Positions 23,539 through 34,176 of a DNA stretch of 64,000 nt are shown here, one piece after another. Each line of letters starts with the position of its first letter. Within the stretch, counting starts at the first letter, position 1. A program made the position numbers and the translations under genes. The notes under the pieces were generated by a model. That model ran no database searches. It saw only the letters and a list, made by a program, of their open reading frames with translations, and was not told where the DNA came from. Source of the DNA: Tipula vernalis (Eukaryota; Arthropoda; Insecta; Diptera; Tipulidae); the NCBI GenBank assembly GCA_958295665.1, contig OY282560.1, forward strand, positions 103,207,930-103,271,929, in the 5' to 3' direction.

Positions 23539-25013
23539 TCCCCAGATCAGGACACGCGAATTTCGTGCCGAACATCCACATGGTCTGTTATGAGGTTGAT
23601 TACGTGAATTAGGGTTGTATTAGAGTTGAATTGTCTGCCGTAACCAGAAGTCTTGGCAAATCATCGAATCCACTAGCAGTAAGAACTGCCGAAATGTTAT
23701 TGGCAATCGACTAACTCATAACTTAGAAGAGAAGAAACTAGAATTACGATTTTTGTATGTTTGAACCATGGTTCGAGATTGTTGAAACAAATCCGAGCAA
23801 AGTAGTAGCCGATGCCTTTTGAAAATCAGTTTGTTCCGCGATTTATCATTTTATAAGACATTCTATGTGTTAGAGATTGGGGTACTTGATCAGTCCGTAT
23901 TATCTTCATCGTCATGGTTTGGATTATGGTTTATTTATGCTGACGGATGCTTACGACGGAAGAAACTTACTTTCACAATTGATGCTTACTGTAAACAAAG
24001 GAAAGTCTAATCCAAATTAGCCATTTTGAACATAATTTAGAAACCTTGAATATGAATCTGTTGATATTTCTAAGCGACAACCGACAACTCCTTGCACAAT
24101 TCTATTAAATAATTTAGGGAACACATGAGAGGCAGGAGCGAGCCAACTCTTACAATAAATTTAAATCGTGATTCACATTTTATGAAATAATAATAATTAA
24201 TATCTCACGATTAATGTAAATTGATTTTCTTTTTCTGCTTGGTTGAAGTTAATTTCTTTTATGTTATGTCTTCAATAAATTCTTTTTTTACGTTCATATT
24301 ATTGGAATATTGTTACTGAAACCACACACATTACACTTACTACAAATTACGCAGCACGTCGGTTTAAATGTCTATCGCTGTGGATTTCAAGAAATTTTAC
24401 TTTATTACATTATGCGCTTTCAGGTTCGCCAACTATTGGCAACATGTTGAGTAAAATAAACATGTTGTTTTCTGAATGCAATCGATTTATCGAAAATTTC
24501 ATTGCAACGTAATAGATCGACCATCGGTGTAAATTTTCAATGCCAACAAGTTACGAGATCTGAAAGCGCCCATGGTGGCAGTTTTGATTTGGTTTCAATG
24601 GAATTTTTAGGTCTCGCAACATTTAGCTGGTACGTGGAATAAAATTGGTGCCGTGTTTTAATTCTCATAATTTTCCAGAGCGGCAGTTAAACATCTTGAA
24701 TTTTAAAATTTTAACCGCAATTTGTTCTCACTAATGAAACTTCAGAATGAATATTGAGTAGCTCAATAATTAAGCTTCAGAATATTTCGTTTTAAATATT
24801 TAGGTAATTGATTTAAAGTTTTTAATTAGAAAGGCAAACAAAACGAAATGGTAGATACCACTTTATTCAAAAATAACCTGATGCCATAGTCAATTAATCA
24901 ATTATGTAGGTTTTCAATATTCTAAACTTATTATTTTTTTTTTTTTTTCAATTAACCTTATAATTTGCCAGAAAAGAAGCTCAGTCGAAAATTGTATATT
25001 TGATTTTTTTTAG

Positions 25014-26079
25014 ATTTTACGATGGACACAAACCACGGCCAATCGTCATCATCCGATGGCACTGCATCCTCATTACATCTCATAAGTTTAACAAATCCCC
25101 GCGCCGAATTAAACGTTTATTCAATGCAACATCAACAAATGAATGATTCGTCATGCCTTACCGAAACAACCGATTTAAATAATTCAAGTGAGCGTCGCGG
25201 CGGTAGCCGCATTTGGGACAGCAACAATACATTACGAACACTCGATAATCAATTTACGAAACTATCAACCAATAGTACATATCAGAATGATGACTTTATA
25301 ACACTAAGAAATGCCGATTATACCAATCGTGAAACTTTAATCTGTGATGCAAAATTAACTGAACAAACTAGTAGTAAATTAAATAAATCAAATTCATTAA
25401 AAGTAAAAAAATCATTAGAAAATAATAGTACTCTCAGTGGGTCGAATGGTGGCATTGGAAACCATGTACGGACACAATCTTTAGATCACCAACAAAAATC
25501 GTCGACACCGAATTCGAAAAAAATACCGGAAAATTTAAAATTAAATTCAGATACATTAAGCGAAATTTTGAATAATGACAACAATAATAAGCCATCGCCT
25601 TCATTGAGTACATCATCTGGGCCTTATATACCGATCAGTGAGTGTTATTCGGGCAGTCCAATTTTACCGCCAAATAATTTATTAAATTCACTGGATCCCC
25701 GTTTCTATGATACACCACGAAATCATAACATAAATATTGGTCTTAATTTAACGGATGACGACCAGCCTTATTCACCGAAACGAAATAATTGTCCAATACC
25801 CCGAACAATTAGCGGACAATCAAGTCCAACCGATTCAGAAAGTGTTTTCACCGATGATGAATCGGTGAGCGAATCAATGCAAGGTACATTAGATAGACAT
25901 TTGCGCCCATCGGATAGCTCAATTGAAAACGATGCCATTGGATGGACGTATGTTCAACGATTTTCACGTGTACCTATTGATGCAGCGAACAAGACGGACT
26001 GTGAGAAAGCAAAAGAGAATGCGCCACCACCTCGTCCGCCGAAACGTACAAACGTCCTTGTATTGGATGATATAGAAAA
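25014..26079 (+). CDS. dos: dos exon, proline- and serine-rich region with Drk/Grb2 site
   Basis: The acceptor is at 25012-25013; the exon ends before GTGCGT with two bases of a split codon. It encodes about 355 residues, poor in hydrophobic residues and rich in Ser, Asn and Thr: the disordered tail of a Gab scaffold. Near its end APPPRPPKR (26021-26047) is the polyproline site that in GAB proteins binds an SH3 domain of Grb2/Drk. Possible phosphotyrosine sites are YIPISE, FYDTPRN and WTYVQRF. The Ser/Thr-rich part (TDSESVFTDDESVSE) could be a target of Ser/Thr kinases. The frame joins the PH exon and the next small exon without change. Confidence 0.9.
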
Positions 26080-26140
26080 GTGCGTACGAAATTTGTTGTG
26101 AAATGATTAGTTGATTTTAACTAAATTTATTTTTTTACAG

Positions 26141-26210
26141 AACGAAAGACACTCAAATGTCTGACACTGAAAATGCTTCGCCTGCTATTGGACCTAAAGA
26201 TGCAACAAGT
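26141..26210 (+). CDS. dos: dos small exon (70 nt)
   Basis: Preceded by TTTTTTTACAG and followed by GTAAGT. Its first base completes the split Lys codon and 23 codons follow (TKDTQMSDTENASPAIGPKD...). The phase agrees with both neighbours, the main support for such a short exon. It carries no recognisable motif. Confidence 0.85.
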
Positions 26211-26271
26211 GTAAGTTGGATTGTGATTTTATGTGTTAAAGACGATAAAATTAGCTTTGTTTATTTTATAG

Positions 26272-26865
26272 TTTATTGAGCAGAGCTATGAGATTCCTAG
26301 ATCTCATCGTTTGCCATACTATTTGAATAATTCAAATGGCACCAACAGTGGGCCAAATTCAATTTCACCCAAATTAATTACAAGTGCTGATATAGCGGCT
26401 CAATCAACACCACATTTAATCGCTGATGATGGTGGCTATATTGTAAAACAAAATTTTTACACAAACGCAGCCCCAACTAAGGTGGAAGGTAGCGTATTTC
26501 GATACGATTTCTTTGAACAACCGACCAGCTCAGATATACCGGCACCCGCGGTCAATCGTAATTTAAAACCAAAATTAGGTTCGGCGAGTAACATTAGTGC
26601 TACAAAAAATCCGGTGTACGAAAATCCAAGAGATGCAATGTCAACGCACGAGATAAATGCGAGTGGCGGAATTCGAGATAGTAAAATTTCGATTAAAAGC
26701 AATACTTTGAAATCTAATAAACCGCCACCATTGGATAGAAAACTCAAACCGCCAACGCCTAAATTTGATTCGCATTCAATGAGACGTAAACCGAGCACAA
26801 TTTCAAACGCATCTTTTAACGATAACAGTGATGATGATACAAGCAGTTTGCATAGTCATGCACAA
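26272..26865 (+). CDS. dos: dos exon with two PxxxRxxKP (Drk SH3) sites
   Basis: The acceptor is ATTTTATAG and the donor GTATGT; exactly 198 codons. It opens with FIEQSYEIPRSHRLPYYL, where YEIP (Tyr at 26287) is a likely phosphotyrosine docking site. Two copies of the atypical Grb2/Drk SH3-binding consensus PxxxRxxKP follow: PAVNRNLKP at 26545-26571 and PPLDRKLKP at 26725-26751. GAB1 and Dos bind Grb2/Drk through this type of motif. PVYENPRD is another candidate tyrosine site. The end (DDDTSSLHSHAQ) is acidic and Ser-rich. Confidence 0.92.
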
Positions 26866-26930
26866 GTATGTATACATATATTATCACAAATAGCAATTTA
26901 AGCTTACTAATTTATTTTATGTAAAAATAG

Positions 26931-27353
26931 TTGCAATTCCAGGATCGTAAATTCCACACACTTAAAAGCATGTCCAGCCTTAATTCGATCGGTAATGCGC
27001 CTTTGAATAAACCACCCGAGGATAAACTTCAATATTTAGATTTGGATCATACCGATAATCAATTTGATATACCGACTACATTTAACATGTTTGAACATAA
27101 TATCCCGGGTATGTCATCTTTTGGAGCAAACGGTGGTTGCCTTGGAACCGGTAGTAATAATACATTGACAAAAGCATCGCCACAACGTCATGGTCGAACT
27201 TTATCGTCGGCAACGGATTGTTCTATATCGAGTTCACGGAATACTGATAAGGGGACTGTATATAAAACGGTCGATTTCTTGAAAACGGAAGCGTTTAAAT
27301 TAACGCGACAAAATGTCGAAATGACACGCGCTAGTAATAGATTAAAAGATTAG
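26931..27353 (+). CDS. dos: dos last exon with paired SHP2/Corkscrew sites
   Basis: The upstream exon ends in phase 0. Two acceptors fit: AAATAG before 26931 or TTCCAG before 26943, differing by four codons. The stop is TAG at 27351-27353. It encodes LQYLDLDH (Tyr 27033-27035) and TVYKTVDF (Tyr 27261-27263), 76 residues apart. Two such tyrosines near the C-terminus form the bidentate docking site for the tandem SH2 domains of SHP2/Corkscrew in GAB proteins. The tail KTEAFKLTRQNVEMTR resembles the basic C-terminal end of the family. A candidate poly(A) signal AATAAA lies at about 27435. Confidence 0.9.
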   Translation: MQFQDRKFHTLKSMSSLNSIGNAPLNKPPEDKLQYLDLDHTDNQFDIPTTFNMFEHNIPGMSSFGANGGCLGTGSNNTLTKASPQRHGRTLSSATDCSISSSRNTDKGTVYKTVDFLKTEAFKLTRQNVEMTRASNRLKD

Positions 27354-28766
27354 TTTTCCACAAAAAAAAAATTTTCTCGTCCTGCCATCAATATCTGTCT
27401 CTCTATATTATTATCTGTTTCGTTATTTAGCTTAAATAAATCCAAAATCAAATTTATAAAGTGCAATTTTATATTTAAAAGAAAACAAACAGAATTTAAT
27501 TGAAAAATACGTTTTAATGCCTTATTAGCTATAAAATTATTAAAATTAATCCAGCTTTAATAGTGAAAAGTATTTTTAAAAAAAAACTAGAATTATTTTT
27601 ATAGTTTATTATTGATTCATAGATGTCGGTATATCTGTTTTTATTAAATTTTTTTTTTTAATTACATTTATCAGGGTAGTGAACCGAGTTGAATATGATT
27701 TTTCTCATGTCTAATATTAATCTAATTATTGCTCCCCAATTCGTAACAAAAATAGTTGATAGTTTATATTTTCTGATTTTAATTTGAATATTATAATTAT
27801 AAATTACATATATTTAACTGTACTGATTTATCTGCAACATATTATGTTTGACTAAAACTAAAACCACCGTGATGTGTAAGCATTACAAAATTTCATATCC
27901 AATTTACTTAACTTACATAAAATATAACTTATTCAGTTGATAAAAAGAAAATTTAGATAATTTTGTTTCTATAATTAAATTAAATATTATATTTTTAACA
28001 AAACTTTATATTTTTATATTAAATATATACCTAGATACATATTTTATTTTAAATGTTATTGTTATTAAAAAATAATAATTTGGAGTATTTGTTTTTAGTA
28101 TTTCTTTTTTAATTATTGTTTATTAACAATTTTTTAGTTAAATTTTTACAATTAATCTTATATTGAACAAAAACCTATACAATTTAAAATAAAAATGATA
28201 ATTATGTGCTATTAATAATATTATGATAATTTTTTTAATTAATTATCAATTTATATATTAAAAACAAAAATTATATTTCAATATAAATAAAGTATAAATG
28301 ATTTAAAAAAAAAACTGTTGATATGCTTGGAAATTATAAAAACGATTTCCTAGAGATAAATTAGCAAATGGTGGAAACAATAAAACAGGCAGCTACAAAA
28401 ACAATGCTAATCGTCGAAACGAATATCGGCGACCGGAACTGGGGAACATTACAATGACAAACATAGAATCAGCAAGTCAGTCATGAACCACATGTAGGAA
28501 TGTTAACAACGATGCTAAGTATTAAAAGAAAGTAAGGCGTTATCAATAAAGTATCCGACACAACCACCGTTGTTATCGACCCAAGCCAGTCGTTCGTACA
28601 GATAATCCTTTTCCCAATGACTAATACACCTAAAGATTAATATTTTTTAAGATGTATCTGCGTGTCAGCACAACAAGCAGGTTTTCAAGTAAGAATTCTC
28701 GTAGGTTTTGATGCAAAAATATTTGTGTACGTTTTTTTTCCCTCTTTTTTGTGTTTGTTCCAATTT
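27354..28766. other. dos 3' flank, very AT-rich
   Basis: Holds the likely dos 3' untranslated region. Several AATAAA-like words occur (about 27435, 28286). No gene is recognised. At 28340-28620 the base composition becomes less extreme, which may mark the 3' end of the minus-strand LINE that follows. Confidence 0.5.
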
Positions 28767-29604
28767 TTACGTTAAAATTAAAATCGAATAGGAAATATCG
28801 CACATGACATATAAAATAGTGACGCAACTTAAAAACGCAAATTTTGCAGGAGGGCAAAAGATAAATTGTCGGTTATCTAGACGGGGATAGGTACAGAGTA
28901 AGTGGAGTACAATTTGTTCATCCTCGCAACTTTTACAGTAATAATTCGAGAAGACTCCAACCCTCCGCGCATGCTCACCTATGAGACAGTGTCCTGTAAC
29001 AACACCCATCACCTTACTAATATGACGACGCCCAAGTGTTAACAGCTGTTTAGTTCTTGATCGATCTACTTTTGGCCTATGGACCATCTATAATTCTCTG
29101 CTCTCTCCTAGCTTCTTCCTGAAGCAAGAGTTTACATGAAGCAAGCAGAATTTCAAAATGTATATTACTTGGTAAAGTGACGCAGTTTGTACCCTGACGA
29201 GCGCGTTCATCTGCCTTCATTCCCCGCAATACTCAAGTGGTCTAGCACCCGCGTTAAGTGGATATTAAATTGATCTGCCATCTCGTTAACAGATTAGAGA
29301 CACGTGTTTTTGACGTAAGGAAGTAAGATCGTAGCGTTTTAATAGCTGCCTAACTGTCTGTAAAAATGCGAATACACCTTACAGATACTATATTATACCT
29401 AAATCTGCCTGAAAAACGATGCAATAGTCGGGGGACTAAATGAGAGGTGCTCATTTAATTTCTCACAGAAGGCACCACCAACAACGCTACCATTCATTTT
29501 TGAACCATCCGTGCAAAAGTTCAAACTTCAGAGTTCAACATCTCTTCACTCGGCCAATCCTCTCTGGAGGGAATATCAGTACGAAACCCCTCCTCAAAAG
29601 ATGG
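28767..29604 (-). pseudogene. LINE RNase H and C-terminal part
   Basis: Left of copia the minus strand carries an RNase H start (FCTDGSKMN-like near 29490-29520) and, at 28767-29087, RRHISKVMGVVTGHCLIGEH with YYCKSCEDEQIVLHLLCTYP. The latter is the 'TGH...CRxC...E...HLLC.C' tail common in LINEs with RNase H. Frames are broken between these parts. Confidence 0.75.
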
Positions 29605-29762
29605 TGATGGAATCGTCAATATAGACTTGTTTTGAAACATACCCTTCAGGCAACACAATAAATGTATTGATGTTGTATATACATAGTATAAAATAAAAGA
29701 ACGTTTTAGTTCAGTGAATTACTTTGATGTGTAAACACCTTTCTATTTTTACTGTGCCAACA
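29605..29762 (+). repeat. copia 5' LTR
   Basis: Contains a TATA-like TATAAAATAAAAG near 29687 and ends TGTGCCAACA. Compared with the 3' LTR it has about 52 extra bases after CCCTTCAGG and lacks part of the 3' LTR's first 25 bases, so one or both copies have indels. Confidence 0.7.
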
Positions 29763-29926
29763 GGTTATGGGCGGCCCAGTACAAAATAAAGTTTTTAATC
29801 TAAAATTATTAAAAAATCAAAAAGTGATCGTGCCTTAAATTATTATTAAAAACGTTTGTTTGTAAATAATTCATTGATTGCCATAGTTATTTTAAAAAGG
29901 ACTGCAATTTTTTCATAAAAATAATA

Positions 29927-30721
29927 ATGGAAAATGATAAGACAACCATTGAAAAACTACGTGGGTCGGAAAATTATCAAACATGGTCGTTTGCTATACG
30001 CTCATTATTGGAGTTCAATGATCTAGAAAAATGTTTAAATGGCACAGCGGCTAGCAACGAAACAGATCCGGTAAAATTGAAAAAAGCGAAGGCTAAAATA
30101 ATTTTGTTGATAGAAAGTGGATTTTACGTTCATATTCAAACATGTTCGACTGCATTTGAAATATGGAATAAATTGCATTCAATGTTCGAGGACAAAGGTC
30201 TTTCTCGCCGTATCGGTCTATTACGTAAATTAATTTCAATTAATCTCGAATCACCCGGAAGCATGGACGACTATATATCAAAGATTGTCGGTACAGCATA
30301 TAAATTAAATGCGATAGGTTTCGAAATTTCCTAAGAATGGGTTGGATCATTTTTATTGGCTGGATTGTCAGATCAATTCAGACCATTTATAATGGGAATA
30401 GAATTAAGAGGAACGAAAATCACCGGTGATTCAATTAAAACCCGTCTTTGGGCAACCGCATCATCTACTCACATCAGGCTTTTGTTGGAAAACAATTTAC
30501 ATAAGAAACAATTTAAAAAGTGTGAACACTGCGGTAAAACAAATCATAAATCATCGAGATGTTTTAAATGGCTAAAAAACAACAAAGCAGTGAACAATGA
30601 AAAAGGAAATTCAAATAATTCTCCAAACGTGTTTAGTGCCTTGATCTCAAATAATTTTGTTAATGGAAACGTGGTGTGTGCTGTGTGTATCATCAAACCG
30701 AAAGGTTTTTTATTTGAATAG
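29927..30721 (+). pseudogene. copia gag (one in-frame stop or frame change)
   Basis: The ATG at 29927 opens MENDKTTIEKLRGSENYQTW, the typical start of copia gag, and runs to a stop at 30334. It resumes at about 30356 with LSDQFRPFIMGIE. The zinc knuckle CEHCGKTNHKSSRC (CCHC, near 30520-30562) binds RNA during packaging. The frame ends at 30721, overlapping the protease frame. Confidence 0.85.
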
Positions 30722-32055
30722 CGGAGCTTCACAACATATGGTAGCTAATTCTGAATGGTTAAATGATGTCCGACCAACAAATATTAACCATATTTGTGCT
30801 GCTAATAACAAGAAATTGAATGTGACATGTGTTGGTGATTTAACAATTGACATAAATGGCAAGGCGATTGAGGTTAAAAACGTGTTATGTGTTCCAGAGC
30901 TGGCAGCAAACCTTTTGTCGGTATCAACCATTTTGTTGGTCTGCGGTCTTAAACAAAGCGGGCGGCAGTGGAATATTAAATTGGACAAAGCGCTCAAGGA
31001 TATGAATCTGAAAAGGTCAAAGGTTGATTCATGTGTATATAGTAAACGGTCAAATGAAAAGGTTAAGTTGGTTATCGCAGTTAATGCTGACGATATATTG
31101 ATTTTATGGGAGAATGAGGACGAGATGAATGAAATCAAACGGTCGCTAAGCATTAAGTTTAAAATGAAAGATATAGGAGAAGCCAAGCAATGTGTAGGAC
31201 TAAGGATATCTCGTGATAAAATTGGAAATTACTACCTCGACCAAGAATTTTATATCAAGGAGATCATTGATAAATTCGGTATGACTGACAGCAGGGCAGT
31301 TTCAACTCCATCAGATCCAAATCAAAAATTGTCAAGGGATATGTTTTCAAAAACAAAAGCCGAAAGGGATCAAATGAAACATATTCCTTATCAGCAGTTA
31401 GTGGGTGCACTTTTATATTTGGTCCAAGATACGCGACCAGATATAGCTTTTGCAGTTGGCGATGTTAGCAGATATAATTCTACCTTCGGAAAGGCTCATT
31501 GGACAGCTGTTAAACGAATTTTAAAATACCTTAAGGGAACAGCAGAGTTCAAATTAAAATATTGCAGCTGAGACATGACCTGATATAAATGGTTTTGCGG
31601 ATTCTGATTATGCATCCGATCTCGAAAAACGGCACTCCTGTACGGGATATATTTTTCTATTGCAAAACGGTGCAATATCTTGGAGCAGCAGACGTCAGCC
31701 TACAGTTGCACTGTCAACTACAGAAGCGGAGTACATGGCATTAAATGCGGCTGCCCAAGAGGCTATTTGGTTAAAACAGTTTCTAAATGAATTGGGCAAT
31801 ATTTGTCCTAATCAACCTATCACAATATTTTGTGATAACCAAGGAGCATTAAAATTGGCAAAGAACGATGTATATCAAGCCAGAACCAAACATATTGATG
31901 TCCGACACCATTTCATTCGTGATAAAATAGCAGACTCAACTGTTCAAGTTTCCTACATTTCAACAAATGAGATGGTGGCAGATAATCTAACTAAAGCTAT
32001 AAACGGCATAAAACAATTATTTTGCGCAACCAAATCGGGTTTAATTAGAATTTAA
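30657..32055 (+). pseudogene. copia pol remnant: protease start fused to RT C-terminus, then RNase H
   Basis: The frame starts with a protease active site changed to NSGAS (normally DSGAS) and runs to LLSVSTI. It then continues without a stop into GLKQSGRQWN of the reverse transcriptase, so about 2 kb (rest of protease, integrase, start of RT) is deleted in frame. The usual YVDD box reads NADDIL. LYLVQDTRPDIAFAVGDVSR follows. After a stop at about 31569 and a frame change comes RNase [46 protein letters not shown]. It is not functional. Confidence 0.87.
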
Positions 32056-32151
32056 TTAAAAACAAATATGTATATGAATTTATAGTAATTCCTTTATTAT
32101 ATTTTAAAATTTGGTTTATATAATGAAGTAAAAATTTTAATATAGTGGGAG

Positions 32152-32268
32152 TGTTGGAGGAATTACTTAAAACGTCAATATAGACTTGTTTTGGAACATA
32201 CCCTTCAGGTTTTAGTTCAGTGAATTACTTTGACGTGTAAACACGTTTCTATTTTTACTCTGCCAACA
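32152..32268 (+). repeat. copia 3' LTR (internally shortened)
   Basis: Starts TGTTGGAGGAATTAC, ends CTGCCAACA (TG...CA), 117 bp. It lacks the TATA-containing segment present in the 5' LTR. Confidence 0.75.
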
Positions 32269-32439
32269 GTGCCAGGGATGTCTCTGTTACACAAAATCGA
32301 TGAGTGTCCTGTATTATTTGAAAGCCCGAATATCTAGGGGTATGAGATGAAAAAGAACCTGCAATGTCTGAGGGGGTGTGTTCCTGAATGCACTAGTAAT
32401 ATACAAGGTGGAAGTTCTCTGAATTTTCAGCAGTGACTT

Positions 32440-33320
32440 TACGGTTGGCCGTAATGTTAAGACTAGCCACCAAACAACGATCCCATATTATATTAGGGGC
32501 TTATCATTGAGGTATAGAGCCAGTATACAATGTGGGGTTCAAGACCCCATCTTTTTACAAAAGCGTTTGTAAATGAGTATAGTGCTAATTCCAGCTAATT
32601 TTGCTGTCCAAAACAAGACATAAGTATTTCGCATTATCAGTAAAGCTCAAGCTAATACCATTTAAAATGAGAGGATCGACCTCAGGAAGTTTGTATTTCC
32701 CGGCGAAGAGGGCCATTTAGAAAGAATGCTAAGCGCACTTTGCATGAGCTCTCTTTAAGTACAAGGACACCTACCATAAATACCAATAGCAACCACGCTA
32801 AAGTCTTGCCCCTCTAGATTCAGTAACAGGTCATCAATGACAAAGATTCAAAGAAGGGGAACAAGACCCCACCTTGCGGTGTGCCTACACCTACAAATCT
32901 TCCAATGAAAGACCCGTCAAGTTTAGCTGTCATGATCCTGCCTCTTACCATTTGATCTATCCAGCCACAGCGATTCATCCACACCCGGACGCAACAGTGC
33001 CCAAGTTAGTTAGTACGCGTGTTGAGATTTCGACCACCTAACCGGCTCTATTAAGCCTCTAATATGAGCTTCTATTTGTCTTTTCGATGTTTTTAATAGA
33101 AAAGAGCAAAAGCTTATAGGCCTAAGGTCTTTGGGATAGCAATGAGAGCATTTTCCCGCCTCAGGTATAAATATTACGTTTACCTTAGTTCATTTCCTGG
33201 GAATGTAGCAAAGTTCCAGGCTGCCTTTGAGACAACTTCCAGCCAGGGGTAGATCCAAATCAATAGTTTCCACAACATCCGCAGGAACAATGCCATCAGG
33301 TCCTAGAAAATACCTAGAAA
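32440..33320 (-). pseudogene. LINE reverse transcriptase remnants
   Basis: Recognisable pieces in changing frames on the minus strand are GPDGIVPADVVETID (about 33240-33300), a KVNVIFIPEAGK / DLRPISFCSFLLKT stretch (about 33085-33190), VGTPQGGVLFPFF (about 32850-32890) and WGLEPHIVYWLYTS followed by GIVVWW (about 32470-32560). They are in the order expected of a LINE reverse transcriptase. No continuous frame remains. Confidence 0.75.
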
Positions 33321-33483
33321 CCTAGAATAGTTCTGAAGGTATCCCATTCGGTTTTCCTCCTGTTTCTAAAAATAGATTTGAGTGTGACTGACAGTGATCA
33401 GAAAAGGAAAGGTCATCAGATACTTTCCAATTCACCAAACTATCCTTAATAAAATCTGAGACAGGTGTGATATCTAGTATCTG

Positions 33484-33708
33484 TTATCTGTTCCAAGTTA
33501 CAAAATTTGGCTTACATCCAATATTACATATTTGTAGGTTAGTGCTAAGAATATAATCAAGGAGTAACTCATCTCTCCTGTTTGTATACGTACTGCCCCA
33601 TATTATGTGGTGTGAGTTCACATCACTGTCCATAATGACTCCAGCTTTGACATGCTCCAAACAAATGCTAATTTTCTTCATTCTCGGGTGTTTAACTCCG
33701 CAAACCAT
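33484..33708 (-). pseudogene. LINE endonuclease fragment
   Basis: The open frame contains AGVIMDSDVNSHHIIWGS, a changed copy of the endonuclease core (normally GDxNAHH..WG), then RRDELLLDYILSTNLQI and NFVTW. It is the middle of the LINE endonuclease domain; its ends are lost to frame breaks. Confidence 0.8.
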
Positions 33709-33900
33709 AACGTAATTTCCTATTATTGGGAATTTATTGCATAATGAAATACATTCCCGTTTTTTTTGGATTTAATTTTAAAATTAGAAGGGAAATCTCC
33801 CTTGTCCAGAATATTTTTCTGAAAGCTTCTGATCTAAGGAAAACCGAGGATTGTGCTACGAATTGAGCTGCATTTTAAATTGCCAGTCTTGTCGTTTAAT

Positions 33901-34176
33901 TTATTATTAAGATATATACACGTATAAACGCAGTGATTATGCAATAAAGAACAAAACTAAAGAATTGAATGTTTTGTTGTATTTAAAACGAAACAAACCA
34001 ATTTTCGTGATTCTTCTTATCAATGTGGTAACCTTTTTGAACTCTAAGTGTATTTTAAATATAAACTAAAAATTATCACGACGCGCATTTTTTTTTATTA
34101 GTGTTCCCTATCTCCATACAGTTACAATTTGAATTATATTTGAATCGGTTTGTCTTAGAAAATCACTGTGCAACAA
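33901..34176 (+). promoter_or_regulatory. 5' flank of argininosuccinate synthase
   Basis: AT-rich DNA between the decayed LINE and the first ATG. It must hold the promoter and 5' untranslated region unless an upstream non-coding exon exists. No TATA box or other core element stands out. Confidence 0.35.

Larger units (their letters stand above)
18291..25013 (+). other. dos: dos intron (6.7 kb) carrying several mobile elements
   Basis: The donor GTAAGT is at 18291 and the acceptor TTTTTTTTAG ends at 25013. The exon ends join in phase (1 + 2 bases). The intron contains a BEL/Pao gag scrap, two tRNA-derived SINEs, a 5'-truncated LINE and a MITE, listed separately. The remaining parts (18291-19140, 20545-21170, 22977-23290, 23545-25013) show no supported feature. 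Confidence 0.85.
29605..32268 (+). mobile_element. copia-type LTR retrotransposon, internally deleted
   Basis: Both ends carry related LTR sequence ending GCCAACA. Directly after the 5' LTR, GGTTATGGGCGGCCCAGT is the primer-binding site for the initiator tRNA-Met half molecule used by copia elements. A purine tract (TAGTGGGAG) precedes the 3' LTR. Inside are gag, a protease start, the C-terminal part of reverse transcriptase and RNase H. Integrase and the N-terminal half of reverse transcriptase are absent. No clean target duplication was seen, partly because the start of the 5' LTR is altered. Confidence 0.85.
28767..33900 (-). mobile_element. Decayed LINE (endonuclease, RT, RNase H), split by a copia element
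   Basis: Read on the minus strand, the element runs from an endonuclease part near 33700 through reverse transcriptase remnants (33000-32440) and, after the copia insertion at 29605-32268, RNase H (about 29540: TDGSKMNGSVGGAF in pieces) to the C-terminal region near 28800. The order is collinear on both sides of copia. Stops and frameshifts are frequent. It belongs to the same broad type as the LINE at 21187 but is older. Confidence 0.8.

Noticed and set aside
26457..26798. 113-codon minus-strand open frame
   Set aside because: Antisense to the dos exon at 26272-26865, whose motifs and phases are convincing.
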